A DNA stretch of 64,000 nt from Streptomyces alboniger (GCF_008704395.1 NZ_CP023695.1:6944001-7008000), one strand, 5' to 3'; shown: positions 16,909 through 25,440, counted from the first letter of the stretch. A program made the numbers and translations. Notes: a model not told the origin generated them from the letters alone.

Positions 16909-18261
16909 TCAGCCGATGCCCTGGCGGTCCGGGCGCAGGGCGAACGTCCGGTCGGCCGACTGGGGCACGAAGCGTTCCACGGCCTGCGCGAGGAGTTCCC
17001 GGTGCCGGAGCAAGGGCTCGCGCCGCTCCTCGGGGGCGAGGAGGAGCAGGTCATCGAGGCCGGCCAGCATGCGCCGTGTGACCTGCGGATTGCCGAGCGC
17101 GCACCCGCGGATCTCGGCGAATCCGAGATCCACCAGCGCGGCCCAGTCCGGCACCGACTGCACCAGCCGCGTCACCCCGCGCCGGTCGCGGTGGCCGAGC
17201 GCGCCCAGCGGATGCCGGGCGACCGACGCCAGGAACTGCACGATCCGGTCGAGGGCCTGCACCGCGGTGGTCGGGTCGTTCACCGCGGGGGACAGGGCCC
17301 GCAGCGCGATGTCGGACAGCTGCCGCAGGCCGAAACCGAGATCCTGGTGGAAGGTCCGCTCCACCCCCACCGACACGGTGTACCTGAGGGCCCGCCGTGG
17401 GGGCGCCGCCCCGCCGTGCACCGTGAACACCGGCGTCCCCGGCACCACGAAGTCCCCGATGCGCGGGATCAGCCGCAGGACGACTCCCTGGCGCCGGGCC
17501 GCCCGCACCGCCCGCGCGATGTTCACGTCCCGCAGCACCCCGGCCCTGCCGAGATGCGTGACCCGGGCGGTCTGCGGGCCGAGCCCACTGGTGTCCACCG
17601 GCAGCTCGGTCGGCTGCTTGACCGCCACCCGCAGCGCCTCCCGGGCGATCCGGTCGATCACGAAGCCGATCCGCATCATCCGGACCGTTCCGTTCACATA
17701 GGCCACGAACAACAGGAGGCTCAGCAGGACCATCAGCAGAGCCAGGACCGACTCGAGCAGCGGGACGGTCGTCACCAGGCGCGGATCCCGCTCGCTGTCG
17801 AACGACGTCAGCGTCATCAGGGAGAACAGGAACGTCGCCATGAAGACGGTGAGTGTGGCCTTGGTGATCCGCGAACGTACGTAGAGCCGCACCACCCGCG
17901 GGCTGAACTGCCCGCTGGCCATCTGCACGGCCACCAGCGAGATGCTGAAGACCACACCGATGAAGGTCATCATGGCGCTGCCGATCGTGCTGATCACCGC
18001 CTTGGCATCGTCGGCGACGCCGATCAAATCCTTGATCGCGTCGTAGTCCCGGCTCTCCCGGAGGGTCCGTACGATCTCCGCGTCCAGCTCCGCCGCGGCC
18101 CACCACAGCACCATGGAGCCCACGAGCCCCGCGGTCGGCGCGAACCACATGGTGTCCCGCAGATGCTCGCGCAAGGGCGACAGAACGCGGGGCCGCCGCG
18201 CCTTCTTCCCCCCGCCGTACGTCCCCGCCGGATCGGCGGGGGTAATCATCCCGTCACTCAT
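16909..18261 (-). CDS. DUF2254 integral membrane protein
   Basis: 450 residues. The N-terminal half has four hydrophobic segments (FAPTAGLVGSMVLWWAAAEL; AMMTFIGVVFSISLVAVQ; LTVFMATFLFSLMTL; LLESVLALLMVLLSLLLFVA). The soluble half contains the family signature region LSPAVNDPTTAVQALDRI. The family is widespread and has no settled function. The ATG at 18261 begins a short acidic leader but lacks a clear Shine-Dalgarno sequence; starts upstream would run into the tRNA promoter region. Confidence 0.8.
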   Translation of the reverse strand: MSDGMITPADPAGTYGGGKKARRPRVLSPLREHLRDTMWFAPTAGLVGSMVLWWAAAELDAEIVRTLRESRDYDAIKDLIGVADDAKAVISTIGSAMMTFIGVVFSISLVAVQMASGQFSPRVVRLYVRSRITKATLTVFMATFLFSLMTLTSFDSERDPRLVTTVPLLESVLALLMVLLSLLLFVAYVNGTVRMMRIGFVIDRIAREALRVAVKQPTELPVDTSGLGPQTARVTHLGRAGVLRDVNIARAVRAARRQGVVLRLIPRIGDFVVPGTPVFTVHGGAAPPRRALRYTVSVGVERTFHQDLGFGLRQLSDIALRALSPAVNDPTTAVQALDRIVQFLASVARHPLGALGHRDRRGVTRLVQSVPDWAALVDLGFAEIRGCALGNPQVTRRMLAGLDDLLLLAPEERREPLLRHRELLAQAVERFVPQSADRTFALRPDRQGIG

Positions 18262-18326
18262 GGTGAGACTGTAGGCGGGGTGCCGCGGCGGGCCGTGTAT
18301 CCCGTGGTCGGCGGACGGATACGCAG

Positions 18327-18356
18327 GTGAAAGGCACTCCGAAACCTTGGTATTGT
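18327..18356 (+). promoter_or_regulatory. Probable promoter of tRNA-Leu
   Basis: GTGAAA-N18-TATTGT resembles the vegetative -35/-10 pair. The expected start, near 18363, is about 40 bp before the mature tRNA. The segment is noticeably more A+T-rich than its surroundings. Confidence 0.5.
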
Positions 18357-18402
18357 TGTCCATGTCGCCGGGGGGAACACCCCGCAGGGCGGCAGACACC
18401 TG

Positions 18403-18490
18403 GTCCGGGTGGCGGAATGGCAGACGCGCTAGCTTGAGGTGCTAGTGCCCTTTAACGGGCGTGGGGGTTCAAGTCCCCCCTCGGACACCA
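18403..18490 (+). tRNA. tRNA-Leu (anticodon GAG)
   Basis: A class II tRNA with encoded CCA. The acceptor stem GTCCGGG pairs with CTCGGAC (one G-T wobble), with discriminator A at 18487 and CCA at 18488-18490. The anticodon stem CTAGC/GCTAG closes the loop TTGAGGT, giving GAG at 18436-18438, which reads CTC/CTT leucine codons. The variable arm is long (about 15 nt, CCC...GGG), and the T arm is GGGGG TTCAAGT CCCCC. Nothing suggests disruption or a duplicated 3' end. Confidence 0.97.
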
Positions 18491-18493
18491 GCG

Positions 18494-18518
18494 AAAACCC
18501 CAGTTCATCTGGGGTTTT
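18494..18518 (+). terminator. Terminator of tRNA-Leu
   Basis: A perfect 10-bp stem AAAACCCCAG/CTGGGGTTTT with loop TTCAT begins 4 nt after the CCA end. The A-run/T-run structure makes it usable in both directions, so it may also stop the methyltransferase transcript coming from the right. Confidence 0.85.
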
Positions 18519-18602
18519 CTGCGTTTCTGGGCCGTGGTGCGACCAGCGCGGCGCCTGCCGTTGCGGCTCAGGGCGTAGCCCGCCGAGTGATCTTCGCGGA
18601 AC

Positions 18603-19343
18603 TTACGGTTTGTGGGTTACCCAGAGCAGTTCCGCCGGCCAGCGGTGTGCCCAGTCGGGTGGGTCGGTTTCGTTGTAGCCGTTGGGTGTTCCGCGTCCGG
18701 GCCGTGGCTCGATCAGGTCGTCGATGAGGAGACCCGCGCCGCGCAGGACCCTGACCCAGTCGCCGTAGGTGAGCTGATAGCTGGTCGCGCCGTCGCCCTC
18801 GGCGATGGTGTTCAGCCCGAAGTAGTCCTTCTGTAGCGTCGTGGTCACGCGGCCGGCGGCTTCGTCGTAGCAGGCTTCGAACCATGGGCCGGCGACGTTG
18901 AACACCAGGCGCCCGCCTCGGCTCAAGACGCGTGCGGCCTGTGGGACGGCCAGGTGCGGGGGCGCCCAGCTGAGCCCACCGAAGTCGCAGAACACCAGGT
19001 CGAAGCTTTCGGCGGCGAAGGGGAGGTGTTCGGCGGCGCCCTGCACCAGCGGGTAGCGGGCCGCTCCCATCGCGCGGGCCGCCGCGGCGAGCTGGGCTTC
19101 GGACAGGTCGAGCCCGACCACGGTGGCGCCCTCGGCGGCGAGCGCCCTGGACCACTGGCCGGCGCCGCAGCCGAGTTCGAGGACGCGCTTGCCGGTGACG
19201 TCGCCCAGGGCGTGCAGGTGGGCGTCGGGGATGGAGTACATGCCCCACAGCCGGGGTGCGGCGCCGATCTGCGGGTCGTGCTCGTGCTGATAGGCACTGC
19301 TGATCTGGTTCCAGAGTCGCCGATTGGCGGGGATGCTGTCCAC
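18603..19343 (-). CDS. Class I SAM-dependent methyltransferase
   Basis: 246 residues with a Rossmann methyltransferase core: motif I VLELGCGAGQW at 54-64, acidic motif GLDLSEAQ, and FDLVFCDFGGLSW as motif IV. The substrate is unknown; the fold is of the Methyltransf_11 small-molecule type. A GTG at 19343 with GGAG eight nucleotides upstream is chosen over an in-frame ATG 12 codons earlier, which would add a non-conserved leader. It lies between tRNA-Leu and the GntR gene. Confidence 0.8.
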   Translation of the reverse strand: MDSIPANRRLWNQISSAYQHEHDPQIGAAPRLWGMYSIPDAHLHALGDVTGKRVLELGCGAGQWSRALAAEGATVVGLDLSEAQLAAAARAMGAARYPLVQGAAEHLPFAAESFDLVFCDFGGLSWAPPHLAVPQAARVLSRGGRLVFNVAGPWFEACYDEAAGRVTTTLQKDYFGLNTIAEGDGATSYQLTYGDWVRVLRGAGLLIDDLIEPRPGRGTPNGYNETDPPDWAHRWPAELLWVTHKP

Positions 19344-19434
19344 GTGCCGACTCCAGCACCGCCTGCCGGGGCCGGTCAACAGGATGAGGACTGGTCGACC
19401 CTCGCCTCGGTCCGGCCGGGCCCAGCCGGCGGCC

Positions 19435-20097
19435 TCAGGACGTCGCCCAGAGCGACCGTACGTGCCCCAGGTGGCGCGCCATGCACTTCTCCGCCGCCTT
19501 CGCGTCGCCCGACAGCATCAGGTCCAGGAGTTCGATGTGTTCCTCGGCCGAAGGGGTCAGCTGGTCGCGTTCGTCCAGGGTGGTGAGGCCGTAGAGGCGG
19601 GAGCGTTTGCGGAGGTCGCCGACCGTTTCCACCAGGCGGTCGTTGCCCGAGAGGGCGAGCAGGGAGAGGTGGAAGCGGCGGTCGGCCTCCAAGTAGGCGA
19701 TGAGGTCGTGGTCGCGGGCGGCGCGCACGATCTCCTCGGCGATCGGGCGCAGCACCTCCAGGTCCTCGCGGGCCGCGCTGCGGGTGATGCGGCCGATCAT
19801 GGGGATCTCGATCAGGGCGCGGATCTCCGTGTACTGGTCGAGGTCGCGTTCGTTGACCTCCGTGACGCGGAAGCCCTTGTTGCGGACCGGCTCGACCAGG
19901 CCCTCGCGGGCCAGATCGAGCATCGCCTCGCGTACGGGCGTCGCCGAGATACCGAAGTCCTCGGCGAGGCCGGGCGCGGAGTAGATCTCGCCGGGGCGCA
20001 GTTCGCCGGAGATCAGGGCGGCCCGCAAGGCATGGGCGACCTGGTCGCGCAGCCGCTCCCTGGTGGTGATGAGGTTCTTCTGCTTCAGGTGCCCCAT
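19435..20097 (-). CDS. GntR-family regulator (FCD/FadR subgroup)
   Basis: 220 residues. The winged HTH is near the N-terminus (LRDQVAHALRAALISGELRPGE ... ISATPVREAMLDLAREGLVEP). The FCD ligand domain follows (RALIEIPMIGRIT ... DRRFHLSLLALSGN ... EEHIELLDLMLSGD), with Asp/His residues that usually bind a metal and a carboxylate. It is the last gene of the hydroxyproline block, 90 bp after the epimerase, and most likely regulates it in response to hydroxyproline or a catabolite. Confidence 0.87.
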   Translation of the reverse strand: MGHLKQKNLITTRERLRDQVAHALRAALISGELRPGEIYSAPGLAEDFGISATPVREAMLDLAREGLVEPVRNKGFRVTEVNERDLDQYTEIRALIEIPMIGRITRSAAREDLEVLRPIAEEIVRAARDHDLIAYLEADRRFHLSLLALSGNDRLVETVGDLRKRSRLYGLTTLDERDQLTPSAEEHIELLDLMLSGDAKAAEKCMARHLGHVRSLWATS

Positions 20098-20187
20098 GGC
20101 GCTCCCCTCCGGTGGTTCCCGCGCCCGCGCGGAGCACCAAAGTACAATGTCACGTTGCCAGTTGGGTGGGCGGGGAGCCGACGGGAG

Positions 20188-21192
20188 TCAGAGAGTGAAG
20201 CCCGCGGGGAACGGGTCGTCGGGGTCCAGGAAGTACTGGGCCGTGCCGGTGATCCAGGCCCGTCCGGTGATCCGGGGGACGACCGCTGGAAGGCCCGCCA
20301 CCTCCGTGCGCGCGATCAGCCGGCCGGTGAACTCCGTACCGATGAAGGACTCGTTGACGAAGTCGCGGTCCAGCGGGAGTTCCCCGCGCGCGTGCAGCTG
20401 GGCCATCCGCGCGGAGGTGCCCGTTCCGCACGGGGAGCGGTCGAACCAGCCCGGGTGGATCGCCATCGCGTGCCGGGAGAGGTGCGCGTTCGAGCCCGGC
20501 GCGGCGAGGTAGACGTGCTTCACCCCGGCGATGTCCGGCTGCTCGGGGTGCGTGGGACGGTCGGGCGAGGCGTTGATCGCGTCCATGACGGCGAGGCCCG
20601 CCGCGAGCAGATCGTCCTTGCGGGCGCGGTCGAACGGCAGCCCCAACGCGTCGAGCTGCACGAACGCGTAGAAGTTCCCGCCGAAGGCCAGGTCGTAGGT
20701 GACCGTGCCGTGACCCGGTACCTCGATCTTGCGGTCCAGGGCGACGCAGAACGCGGGGACGTTGGTGAACGTGACCGAGGTCGCCGCGCCGTCGCTCACC
20801 TGTACGTCGACGGAGACCAGGCCCGCCGGTGTGTCCAGGCGGACCGTCGTGACGGGCTCGGTGACCCGCACCATGCCGGTCTCGACGAGCACGGTGGCCA
20901 CCCCGATGGTGCCGTGGCCGCACATCGGCAGCAGCCCCGACACCTCGATGTAGAGGACTCCGTAGTCGGCGTCGGGGCGGGTCGGGGGTTGCAGGATCGC
21001 GCCGCTCATCGCGGAGTGGCCGCGTGGCTCGTACATCAGGAGGGTGCGCAGATGATCGAGGTGTTCGATGAAGTGGAGTCTGCGCTCGGCCATGGTGGCG
21101 CCGGGGATCACCCCTACGCCGCCGGTGATCACGCGCGTGGGCATGCCCTCGGTGTGCGAGTCGACGGCGTGGAAGACGTGACGGGTGCGCAT
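20188..21192 (-). CDS. 4-hydroxyproline 2-epimerase (proline racemase family)
   Basis: 334 residues. Both catalytic cysteines are present: Cys91 in LLPMCGHGTIG and Cys255 in SPCGTGTSA. Having both excludes trans-3-hydroxyproline dehydratases, which lack the second. The likely reaction is trans-4-hydroxy-L-proline to cis-4-hydroxy-D-proline, the entry step of bacterial hydroxyproline degradation. The neighbours fit: DapA-family deaminase 45 bp upstream, then a three-subunit FAD dehydrogenase. Proline racemase itself is less likely in this context. Confidence 0.85.
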   Translation of the reverse strand: MRTRHVFHAVDSHTEGMPTRVITGGVGVIPGATMAERRLHFIEHLDHLRTLLMYEPRGHSAMSGAILQPPTRPDADYGVLYIEVSGLLPMCGHGTIGVATVLVETGMVRVTEPVTTVRLDTPAGLVSVDVQVSDGAATSVTFTNVPAFCVALDRKIEVPGHGTVTYDLAFGGNFYAFVQLDALGLPFDRARKDDLLAAGLAVMDAINASPDRPTHPEQPDIAGVKHVYLAAPGSNAHLSRHAMAIHPGWFDRSPCGTGTSARMAQLHARGELPLDRDFVNESFIGTEFTGRLIARTEVAGLPAVVPRITGRAWITGTAQYFLDPDDPFPAGFTL

Positions 21193-21237
21193 GGGGCTCC
21201 TCTCGGGACGGGATGGAACACGTGTGGTGGGTGGGGC

Positions 21238-22146
21238 TCAGTGGTGCCCGGCCGCCAGTGCCTTTTCGGTGGCCGCCCGCACCAGTGCCTCCGTGGCGCC
21301 GGTCAGAGCGGTGCGCGGCGGACGGGTCGGGCCGCCGCGACGGCCCGCGAGGTCCATGGAGAGCTTGATGGACTGCACGAACTCGGTCTTGGAGTCCTGG
21401 CGCAGGAGCGGGTGCAGCGACTTGTAGAGGGGGAGCGCCGTGTCCAGGTCCCGGGCGCAGGCGGCGTGGTACAGCTCCGCGCAGGTGGCGGGGAAGGCGT
21501 TCGGGTAGCCGGCGATCCAGCCGACCGCGCCCGCGAGGGCCAGCTCGACCAGGACGTCGTCGGCGCCGATCAGCAGGTCCAGCTCCGGGGACAGTTCGGC
21601 GATCTCGTAAGCGCGGCGCACATCCCCGCTGAACTCCTTGACCGCCACGATGGAGCCGTCCGAGTGGATCCGGGTCAGCAGGTCGGGCGTCAGGTCGACC
21701 CTCGTGTCGAGGGGGTTGTTGTACGCGACCACGGGCACCCACGCCTTGGCGACCTCGGCGTAGTGGGCGCGAACGGTCCGCTCGTCGGCGCGGTAGGCGT
21801 TCGGCGGCAGGAGGAGTACCGAGCCGCAGCCCGCCTCCGCCGCCTGCTCGGCCCAGCGGCGGGACTCGGCGCTGCCGTACGCGGAGACGCCGGGCATCAC
21901 ACGCGCCCCGTCGCCCGCCGCTTCGACGGCGGTACGTACGACGCGGGCGCGTTCGTCGTCGGTGAGGGTCTGGTACTCGCCCAGGGAGCCGTTGGGGACC
22001 ACGCCGTCGCAGCCGTTCGCGATGAGGTGGCGGACGTGTTCGGCATAGGCGTCGTAGTCGACGGAGAGGTCGTCGCGGAGGGGCAGCGCGGTGGCGACCA
22101 TGATGCCGCGCCAGGGGCGGTCCGGGGTCCAGGTGGCGGAGGTCAT
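21238..22146 (-). CDS. DapA-family lyase, probable pyrroline-hydroxycarboxylate deaminase
   Basis: 302 residues, a dihydrodipicolinate-synthase-like TIM barrel. The Schiff-base lysine is Lys170 (IVAVKEFSGD) and the catalytic tyrosine is Tyr142 (AYNNP). In hydroxyproline catabolism a member of this family converts 1-pyrroline-4-hydroxy-2-carboxylate to 2,5-dioxopentanoate with loss of ammonia. The genomic position between epimerase and dehydrogenase genes supports that role. Its ATG overlaps the TGA of the preceding dehydrogenase gene (ATGA), so translation is coupled. Confidence 0.8.
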   Translation of the reverse strand: MTSATWTPDRPWRGIMVATALPLRDDLSVDYDAYAEHVRHLIANGCDGVVPNGSLGEYQTLTDDERARVVRTAVEAAGDGARVMPGVSAYGSAESRRWAEQAAEAGCGSVLLLPPNAYRADERTVRAHYAEVAKAWVPVVAYNNPLDTRVDLTPDLLTRIHSDGSIVAVKEFSGDVRRAYEIAELSPELDLLIGADDVLVELALAGAVGWIAGYPNAFPATCAELYHAACARDLDTALPLYKSLHPLLRQDSKTEFVQSIKLSMDLAGRRGGPTRPPRTALTGATEALVRAATEKALAAGHH

Positions 22147-23756
22147 GAGGGGTGCCCTTCTGTAGGGTTTGACGGGTTTGGTGGGTTTGGTGGGTTCATC
22201 GGATCTGTTGGGGTGGAGGGCGGGAGGTGGGCGAGCGTGCCGAGAGGGACGGGTGTGGCGAGCGGGCGTCGGTCAGGGGGTGTGGGCGCCGTGGCGGTCG
22301 GCGCGGCGAGGCACGCCACGGCGGCCCCGCACATGCGGCCTTGGCACCAGCCCATGCCCGCCCGGGTGAGGAGTTTGACGGTACGGACGTCGCGGGCGCC
22401 GTAGTCCCTCACGGCCTCACGGACACGTCCCGCCGGTACTTCCTCGCAGCGGCATACGTCGGTGTCGTCGGCGAGCCACTGGGTCCAGCCGTGACCCGGG
22501 GCGTGCGCGGCGGTCATCGTCTCGGCGAAGGCGCGCAAGCGGTCGCGGCGGCTGCGCAGGGCGCGCAGGTGTCGGATGGGCGAGGGGGGTGTGCCGGTCA
22601 GCCGGGCGGTGATCGCCCGCGCCGCCAACTCCCCCTCCAGCCGCGCCAGTTCGGCTCCGCCGATGCCCGAGGTCTCGCCTGCCGCCCACATGCCCCGGAG
22701 GGAGGTCTCTTGCAGGGGGCTCAGTTCGAGGGCGTGGGTTCCGTCGGGGGTGCGGCGGGTGGCGCAGCCGAGAGCGGTCGCCAGGTCGATCTGCGGGACC
22801 AGGCCGTGACCCACCGCCAGCGCGTCGCAGGCGACGCGGCGTTCCGTGCCGGGTACGGGACGCCAGGCGCGGTCCAGTCGGGTGACCGTCACCGCCTCCA
22901 CCCGGTCCTTGCCGTGTGCCTCGGTCACCGCGCAGTGGGTACGCAGGCGTACGCGGTCGCGCAGCAGGGCCGAGCCGTGGAGCGCCGCCTCGGCGAGTTT
23001 GTGCGGGTTGGCGGCGAGCGCGGCGGGGCGGCGGGCGTAGCCGAGGTAGCCGGAGGCCTCGATCAGCTCCGGGACGCGGGCGCCGGCCGCGGTGAGCGAG
23101 GCGGCCACGGCGAGCAGCAGCGGGCCGCTGCCCGCGACGACGATGTTCCTGCCGGGCAGGACGAGGCCGGACTTGAGCATCGCCTGGGCTCCGCCCGCGC
23201 TCACGACGCCGGGCAGGGTCCAGCCGGGGAAGGGGAGATGACGTTCGGACGAGCCGGTGGCGAGGAGGATCGCGCGGGCTCGGACGACGGTGGGGCGCTG
23301 TCGCTGTCCGTGCGGGTCGCTGGCAGCAGTCTCCCTGGCTCCCGCTCTGTCAGTGCGGCCCGCGCCGTCCTCGCCGGTGACTGCGTGGATGGCCCACTGT
23401 GCCCCGGATTTCCCGGATCCCCCGGGGGCCTCGGATTTCCCGGGTGCCTCGGATGTTCCGGACGTCTCGCGGGTGACCGTCCAGACGTGGTGGCCGAAGA
23501 GCGGGGTGACGTCGCTCGCCGCCAGGCGGTCGCGGAGGTCGCTGAAGGCGGGCCAGTCGTGGTGCAGGGCCTCGGGGCGGGTGGCGCCCGCGGCGGGGGA
23601 GGGGTGCCGGTAGAACTGGCCGCCCGGCTGCCCGGACGAGTCCAACAAGGCGACGGATAGGCCGAGTTCGGAGGCCGTGACGGCGCCGGCGAGGCCCGCC
23701 GGGCCCGCGCCGAGTACCGCGAGGTCGTACGTCTTTTCAGATGGCGAGTCCGGCAT
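22143..23756 (-). CDS. FAD/NAD-binding subunit of D-hydroxyproline dehydrogenase (HcnB/OoxA type)
   Basis: 537 residues. The N-terminal FAD fold is LAVLGAGPAGLAGAVTASELG. A second nucleotide-binding fold is GRNIVVAGSGPLLLAVAASL, preceded by LLATGSSERHLPFPGWTLPGV. The C-terminal BFD-like [2Fe-2S] domain has CRCEEVPAG ... GWCQGRMCG. These match the alpha subunits of hydrogen cyanide synthase, opine oxidase and D-hydroxyproline dehydrogenase. Two oddities: a low-complexity Ser/Gly/Pro insertion near residues 108-145, encoded by short DNA repeats, and a tail of Asn-Pro-Pro repeats. The start overlaps the [2Fe-2S] gene by 20 bp. Confidence 0.82.
   Translation of the reverse strand: MPDSPSEKTYDLAVLGAGPAGLAGAVTASELGLSVALLDSSGQPGGQFYRHPSPAAGATRPEALHHDWPAFSDLRDRLAASDVTPLFGHHVWTVTRETSGTSEAPGKSEAPGGSGKSGAQWAIHAVTGEDGAGRTDRAGARETAASDPHGQRQRPTVVRARAILLATGSSERHLPFPGWTLPGVVSAGGAQAMLKSGLVLPGRNIVVAGSGPLLLAVAASLTAAGARVPELIEASGYLGYARRPAALAANPHKLAEAALHGSALLRDRVRLRTHCAVTEAHGKDRVEAVTVTRLDRAWRPVPGTERRVACDALAVGHGLVPQIDLATALGCATRRTPDGTHALELSPLQETSLRGMWAAGETSGIGGAELARLEGELAARAITARLTGTPPSPIRHLRALRSRRDRLRAFAETMTAAHAPGHGWTQWLADDTDVCRCEEVPAGRVREAVRDYGARDVRTVKLLTRAGMGWCQGRMCGAAVACLAAPTATAPTPPDRRPLATPVPLGTLAHLPPSTPTDPMNPPNPPNPSNPTEGHPS
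22165..22198. repeat. Nonamer tandem repeat in dehydrogenase C-terminus
   Basis: About three copies of GGGTTTGGT encode the Asn-Pro-Pro tail of the FAD/NAD subunit. Such short in-frame repeats can expand by slippage. The tail lies outside any conserved domain. Confidence 0.6.
23402..23462. repeat. Imperfect direct repeats encoding an internal Ser-Pro-Gly insertion
   Basis: Repeated GGATTTCCCGG and GCCTCGGAT units inside the FAD/NAD subunit gene encode a SEAPGK/SEAPGG-type insertion between the N-terminal FAD segment and the ATGSSE strand. The unit lengths preserve the reading frame. Homologous subunits normally have only a short loop here. Confidence 0.5.
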
Positions 23757-24114
23757 GGCCGTCCCCTTCCTGCGTGGTCACCGCGTCGCCGGGCCGGGCG
23801 GTGACCAGACAGGCCCGCCGGTTGGGGTGGCCGTTGACGGTGGCGAGGCAGTCGTAACACTGGCCGATCCCGCAGAACGCACCGCGTGGCCGGCCGCCCA
23901 CCCGGGTGTTCCGCCAGGCGAGGATCCCGGCGGACCAGAGTGCGGCGGCGATGGACTGGCCCGCCAGGGCGGTCAGTTCACGCCCGTCGAAGGTGATCGG
24001 GAAGGTGGTGCCGGAGGTGGCGCCCACGAGGTTCGCCGGCGTTCGGCTGCTCGGGCTGCTCCGGCTGCCCTGAGGCCGGTCGCCGCGGGTCCGGCTGTCG
24101 TCGTCCTGCGTCAT
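23737..24114 (-). CDS. [2Fe-2S] subunit of D-hydroxyproline dehydrogenase (HcnA type)
   Basis: 125 residues. A plant-type ferredoxin-like fold carries the ligands CGIGQCYDC (Cys81, Cys86, Cys89) and Cys102 in RRACLV. This is the small iron-sulfur subunit of the HcnABC/opine-oxidase type dehydrogenases, relaying electrons from flavin. The first 30 residues are polar and disordered. The ATG at 24114 follows GAGGAG. It lies between the two FAD subunits of the same complex. Confidence 0.82.
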   Translation of the reverse strand: MTQDDDSRTRGDRPQGSRSSPSSRTPANLVGATSGTTFPITFDGRELTALAGQSIAAALWSAGILAWRNTRVGGRPRGAFCGIGQCYDCLATVNGHPNRRACLVTARPGDAVTTQEGDGHAGLAI

Positions 24115-24156
24115 GGGACTGGCTCCTCTCCGAGGCCGATGCGCACGTGGGGACAG

Positions 24157-24200
24157 TGAGTGAAGTGAATGGAGTGAGCGGGTCGAGCGGGTCGAGCGAG
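24157..24200. repeat. Short simple repeats between dehydrogenase genes
   Basis: GTGA-rich and GGGTCGAGC units are repeated in tandem in the 91-bp spacer between two dehydrogenase subunit genes. No function is evident. Confidence 0.5.
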
Positions 24201-24205
24201 GTGCG

Positions 24206-25405
24206 TCATGGGGACGGCGTGGACGCCTCTCGTGAGAAACGGCCAGGGGCGAACGGCCCTGGGCACAAGGGAGTATCACGGCCCGTCAGTACCGCGGCGA
24301 TGAGCAGTCCCGTCGCCGGTGCCAGCCCGATGCCCGCGCCTTCGTGGCCGCACGCGTGCAGCAGGCCGGGGACGCGTGGGTCCGGGCCGATCGCCGGGAG
24401 GTGGTCGGGGAGATAGGGGCGGAAGCCCGCGTAGGCGCGGATCGCCCGCACCTCGGCGAGCGCGGGGAAGAGGCGGGTGGCCTGCGCGGCGAGGCGCCGC
24501 AGGACCTCCACGGACAAGGTGCGGTCGAAGCCCACCCGCTCACGACTCGCCCCGATGAGCACGGGCCCCGCCGGGGTGCCCTCCACCACGGCGGAGGTCT
24601 GGAGGGCGGCCGAGCCGCTGGCGACGTCGGCGACGTAGTCCGCGGAGTACACCTTGTGCCGCACCACGCGCGGCAGCGGTTCCGTGACAAGGACGAAGCC
24701 GCGCCGAGGAAGTACCGGCAGCTCCACGCCCGCCAGACGGGCCAGCTGGCCGCCCCAGGTGCCGGTGGCGTTCACCACGTACGGCGCTCGCGCCTCGCCC
24801 GACCGGGTCCGTACTCCGCGCACCTCGCCGCTCGCCCCGGTGAGGACCGCGGTGACCTCCTCGCCGAGCCGCAGTGTGAGGCGCCCAGGGCCCTTCCCGT
24901 CCGCTGCTCGCAGCAAGTGCGCTGCTGCGAGGGCGGGTTGGACCTGGGCGTCCTGGGGGTAGTGGAAGCCGCCGGCGAGGCCTGGAGCCAAGTGCGGTTC
25001 GAGGTCGGCGAGGCGGTCGTGGGGTACTTCGACCGCCTCGACGCCGGCGTGCCGTTGCTCCGCCGCGAAGTCCCGCAGGGCATTCATCCCGCCTTCCGTG
25101 GACGCGACGACGAGGCCGCCCTTTCTCTCGTACTCGATGCGCGAGGGGAGTCGGGTCGCGAGGTCACGCCACAACTCGGTGGAGAGAAGCGCCAGTTCGA
25201 GTTCGGGGCCCGGCTCCTTGTCGGAGACGAGGAGGTTTCCCTCGCCCGCTCCTGTGGTGCCGCCCGCGACGGGGCCGCGGTCGATGACGGTGACGTGGAG
25301 GCCGGAGCGGGCGGCGTAGTAGGCGCAGGCCGCGCCGACCACCCCCGCCCCCACGACGATGACGTCCGAGAATTCCGGTGGTCCGGAAGGGTGTCCCGTG
25401 AGCAC
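24206..25405 (-). CDS. FAD-dependent D-amino-acid dehydrogenase subunit (DAO/HcnC type)
   Basis: 399 residues of the glycine-oxidase/DAO fold. The FAD motif is VIVVGAGVVGAACAYYAA followed by VIDRG near residues 15-43. The C-terminal flavin-contacting block is GFRPYLPDHLPAIGP ... ACGHEGAGIGLAPATG. As the catalytic subunit of the three-part dehydrogenase it should oxidise cis-4-hydroxy-D-proline to the pyrroline carboxylate. The GTG start has no Shine-Dalgarno sequence but sits 6 nt after a -10 element, so the operon transcript looks leaderless. It is the first gene of the operon. Confidence 0.83.
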   Translation of the reverse strand: MLTGHPSGPPEFSDVIVVGAGVVGAACAYYAARSGLHVTVIDRGPVAGGTTGAGEGNLLVSDKEPGPELELALLSTELWRDLATRLPSRIEYERKGGLVVASTEGGMNALRDFAAEQRHAGVEAVEVPHDRLADLEPHLAPGLAGGFHYPQDAQVQPALAAAHLLRAADGKGPGRLTLRLGEEVTAVLTGASGEVRGVRTRSGEARAPYVVNATGTWGGQLARLAGVELPVLPRRGFVLVTEPLPRVVRHKVYSADYVADVASGSAALQTSAVVEGTPAGPVLIGASRERVGFDRTLSVEVLRRLAAQATRLFPALAEVRAIRAYAGFRPYLPDHLPAIGPDPRVPGLLHACGHEGAGIGLAPATGLLIAAVLTGRDTPLCPGPFAPGRFSREASTPSP

Positions 25406-25411
25406 GGCAGT

Positions 25412-25440
25412 AATATTTCACATGGCACTGGTGCTGCCAA
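25412..25440 (-). promoter_or_regulatory. Promoter of the hydroxyproline operon
   Basis: TTGGCA (25440-25435), 17 bp, AATATT (25417-25412), then 6 nt to the GTG of the dehydrogenase gene. The predicted start coincides with that GTG, which explains the missing ribosome binding site. Confidence 0.55.

Noticed and set aside
18403..18602. tRNA-Leu as an integration site for a genomic island
   Set aside because: No integrase is nearby and no second copy of the tRNA 3' end was seen. The following genes have normal codon use.
19324..22404. A very long plus-strand open frame (over 1000 codons) across the hydroxyproline genes
   Set aside because: It is antisense to three genes with intact catalytic motifs. 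Its translation is low-complexity Arg/Gly/Val sequence with no domain, a common by-product of high G+C composition.
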